Shown here: one piece after another, positions 40,424 through 41,684 of the stretch
Numbering within the stretch: the stretch's first letter is position 1
Layout: every line of letters starts with the position of its first letter
From: Elusimicrobiota bacterium
Lineage (GTDB): Bacteria > CAYTYR01 > UBA6262
NCBI GenBank assembly: GCA_003153935.1
Contig: PMCA01000031.1
Location: 1 to 41,684 of the forward strand
Length of the DNA stretch: 41,684 nt
Direction of reading: 5' to 3'
The notes under the pieces: generated by a model
Databases searched by the model: none
Told to the model about the DNA's origin: nothing
The model's input: the letters and a program-made list of their open reading frames with translations, nothing else
Made by a program: the position numbers and the translations under genes

Positions 40424-41437
40424 TTATTGCGTCTCAGGGGTCATATCCGGAAACATGTAATTCATGACCCGGCACGCGCCTTTGAAACATTTACCCCAAT
40501 AATCTTCGGTCAAATCGCCGATGGTCACTTTATGGTCGATACCAGAGGCATGCACGAATTTGCTGTCGCCGATATATATGCCCACATGGGAAATGCTTTT
40601 CCGGCCCTGTTTATGGAAAAATACCAGGTCCCCGGGCTTAAGATCTTTTATGCTGGTTCTTTGTCCGAAGGAGAACTGCTCCCGGCTGGTGCGTGGCAGG
40701 TCCAGTCCGAAGAAGCCCCACACCCTCCTGACAAAAGCCGAACAATCAATCCCCCACAGGCTTTCACCGCCGTACTTGTAGGGCAACCCCAGGTATTTCA
40801 GGGCAACGTCCACTATCTTCTGGCCGATCAGCTGGGTGGATTCCTGCGGCGATTCATCCGCCATGGTCAGGTTCTCTTTCAAGCTCTCCACTTCCGCTTT
40901 GATCTGGTTTTCATCTATATAAGGTATTTCAATGACTTTATCCCTGATCGAGACCAGCAGGCGCTGGCCCTCTTTGATAAAATCAGTCTTCATGCCGTTC
41001 AAGTGCATTATCTTTTTCTCGGTAGTCCCGTATTTCTTAGCGATCTTAAAGACGCTGTCGCCAGCTTTGACCTTGTAGTAAACCTTGACCTTCATGATCT
41101 TGGTCTGGCCCTTGACGATAAAACTCTTCCCTTCGATATTGATGGGATACCCGCTGGAAATGGATAAAAACGGGTAGGCCTGGGAATTGCTGGAAAAAGC
41201 GGACCATTTCTTGATGTCGATCAACCGCAGAGATTTTTGGGTGTTTTCTTCCAGCTCGGGGACCAGCGATACCTCATGGTTATTCTGTGAATTGAAGACA
41301 GGGCTCTGCGAAGTAAGCACTTCGGAGAACTTCTTCAAGTTGGTAGCTTTGACAATATTAGCCCACAGGTTCCCCGGTAAAAGCAGGAACAAGGAGCACA
41401 ATGCCATTATAAATTTCTTCAGTTTAAACCAATTCAT
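40424..41437 (-). CDS. LysM and NlpC/P60 domain peptidoglycan hydrolase
   Basis: Secreted endopeptidase that cuts peptidoglycan stem peptides. The ATG at 41437 is preferred to the one at 41491 because AGGGG lies 5 nt before it; residues 8-27 then form a signal peptide ending LWA. A LysM repeat (YKVKAGDSVFKIAKKYGTTEKKIMHLNG) lies near residues 120-165. The NlpC/P60 domain from about 205 has the catalytic Cys232 in GIDCSAF, His in SHVGIYIG and a third polar residue near HASG. LKPGDLVFFHK is typical. Length 337 aa. It sits 98 nt after tRNA-Leu. Confidence 0.9.
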   Translation of the reverse strand: MNWFKLKKFIMALCSLFLLLPGNLWANIVKATNLKKFSEVLTSQSPVFNSQNNHEVSLVPELEENTQKSLRLIDIKKWSAFSSNSQAYPFLSISSGYPINIEGKSFIVKGQTKIMKVKVYYKVKAGDSVFKIAKKYGTTEKKIMHLNGMKTDFIKEGQRLLVSIRDKVIEIPYIDENQIKAEVESLKENLTMADESPQESTQLIGQKIVDVALKYLGLPYKYGGESLWGIDCSAFVRRVWGFFGLDLPRTSREQFSFGQRTSIKDLKPGDLVFFHKQGRKSISHVGIYIGDSKFVHASGIDHKVTIGDLTEDYWGKCFKGACRVMNYMFPDMTPETQ

Positions 41438-41478
41438 CAATACCCCTAAAATAGAATAAAACCCCATAACCTTATAGT

Positions 41479-41507
41479 TTTTATCATACAATCGTCGTTC
41501 TTGTCAA
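41479..41507 (-). promoter_or_regulatory. probable promoter of the NlpC/P60 gene
   Basis: A perfect TTGACA (41502-41507) is followed after 17 or 18 nt by ATAAAA/TAAAAA, a weak -10. It lies just after the tRNA-Leu gene and its T-run. Confidence 0.45.
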
Positions 41508-41535
41508 GCGGTAAGAAGAGAAAGGAGAAAAAATA

Positions 41536-41619
41536 TGCCCGAGGTGGGAGTTGAACCCACAAGGTCCTACGACCACTGGTTTTTGAGACCAGCGCGTATA
41601 CCAGTTCCGCCACCTTGGC
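41536..41619 (-). tRNA. tRNA-Leu(CAA) with mismatched acceptor stem
   Basis: An 84-nt class II tRNA. The anticodon stem CTGGT/ACCAG has loop CTCAAAA, giving CAA. A long variable arm (stem GGTC/GACC) and the leucine-type D-arm (TGGCGGAA) are present, and A73 matches leucine identity. The acceptor GCCAAGG against CTCGGGC leaves A4-G69 and A5-C68 unpaired and G6-U67 as wobble, so only four Watson-Crick pairs remain. No CCA is encoded; TATTTTTT follows. Confidence 0.85.
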
Positions 41620-41635
41620 GCAAATTTAAAGAAAG

Positions 41636-41684
41636 TGGAGCTGAGGGGGATTGAACCCCTGACCTCCTGCATGCCATGCAGGCG
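41636..41684 (-). tRNA. tRNA-Ala(GGC), 3' part (cut by the window edge)
   Basis: The visible 49 nt include anticodon stem CCTGC/GCAGG with loop ATGGCAT (anticodon GGC, A37), a T-arm with TTCAATC, and acceptor 3' strand CAGCTCC with U70 and A73. It closely follows the standard alanine GGC pattern. No CCA is encoded. It lies 16 nt before tRNA-Leu, so the two are probably one transcript. Confidence 0.85.

Noticed and set aside
41484-41672. Small minus-strand open frame with MQEVRGSIPL-like text
   Set aside because: It runs through the partial tRNA-Ala and tRNA-Leu genes; tRNA sequences often translate this way.

Overview
The window looks like a chromosomal block from a diderm (Gram-negative-type) bacterium with anaerobe-style metabolism. 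ADP-heptose genes (gmhA, rfaE2-type hldE), a WaaE-like glycosyltransferase, MltG and two NodB deacetylases point to a lipopolysaccharide-bearing, peptidoglycan-containing envelope. A four-subunit 2-oxoacid:ferredoxin oxidoreductase, GTP-type PEP carboxykinase and the short form of ThiC point to ferredoxin-based central metabolism. The tRNA genes do not encode CCA. I guess an uncultivated candidate-phylum lineage (Omnitrophota-, Elusimicrobiota- or Margulisbacteria-like), but sequence reading alone cannot settle this. No phage, insertion sequence, CRISPR array or resistance island is visible. Almost every gene is on the minus strand and genes are tightly packed.

Layout from left to right. 1-87 is the tail of a plus-strand gene. 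204-7753 is a minus-strand run transcribed in the order tldD, TIM-barrel epimerase, GT4, (143-nt gap with two hairpins), GT2, MFS permease, Fe-S PD-(D/E)XK nuclease, polysaccharide deacetylase. 7854-8753 is a lone AAA-type ATPase with its own promoter and terminator. 8869-9920 is the only substantial plus-strand unit: an ACT-domain GcvR-like protein and peptide deformylase, driven by a perfect sigma70-type promoter. 9917-15967 is a minus-strand operon (phosphoesterase, cinA, cyclic-nucleotide-binding protein, AI-2E-type permease, thpR, deacetylase, ruvX, mltG), with a promoter at 16012-16041.

16108-36196 is one 20-kb collinear minus-strand series that opens with a promoter at 36205-36234 and closes with a strong terminator at 16043-16080. 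In transcription order it holds a ferredoxin oxidoreductase (korDABC), an ArgA-like acetyltransferase, an ABC-2 exporter with TPR and two-helix partners, pmbA, the shikimate pathway (aroE, aroC, aroK, aroB, aroQ), pepP, efp, accB, accC, gmhA, hldE/rfaE2, thiD2, thiC, an orphan substrate-binding lipoprotein and pckG. Upstream of it lie recN, nadK, rsmD, yjbQ, tRNA-Ala, a small coiled-coil gene, a LysM-NlpC/P60 hydrolase, tRNA-Leu and a partial second tRNA-Ala.

The most unusual signal is a family of four 30-nt elements (101-130, 167-196, 21261-21290, 29364-29393). Each is four 7-nt repeats plus two bases, reads AGTTNNN on the strand of the gene just upstream, and sits at or within 13 nt of that gene's stop codon. 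Nearly every heptad carries a TGA, TAG or TAA, and because 7 is not a multiple of 3 the array closes all reading frames. Other points of interest are promoters placed so close to start codons that leaderless mRNAs are predicted (korD, the AAA ATPase), a tRNA-Leu with mismatches in its acceptor stem, an RsmD whose catalytic motif reads GPPY, and a thiD2-thiC-lipoprotein cluster without an obvious TPP riboswitch.
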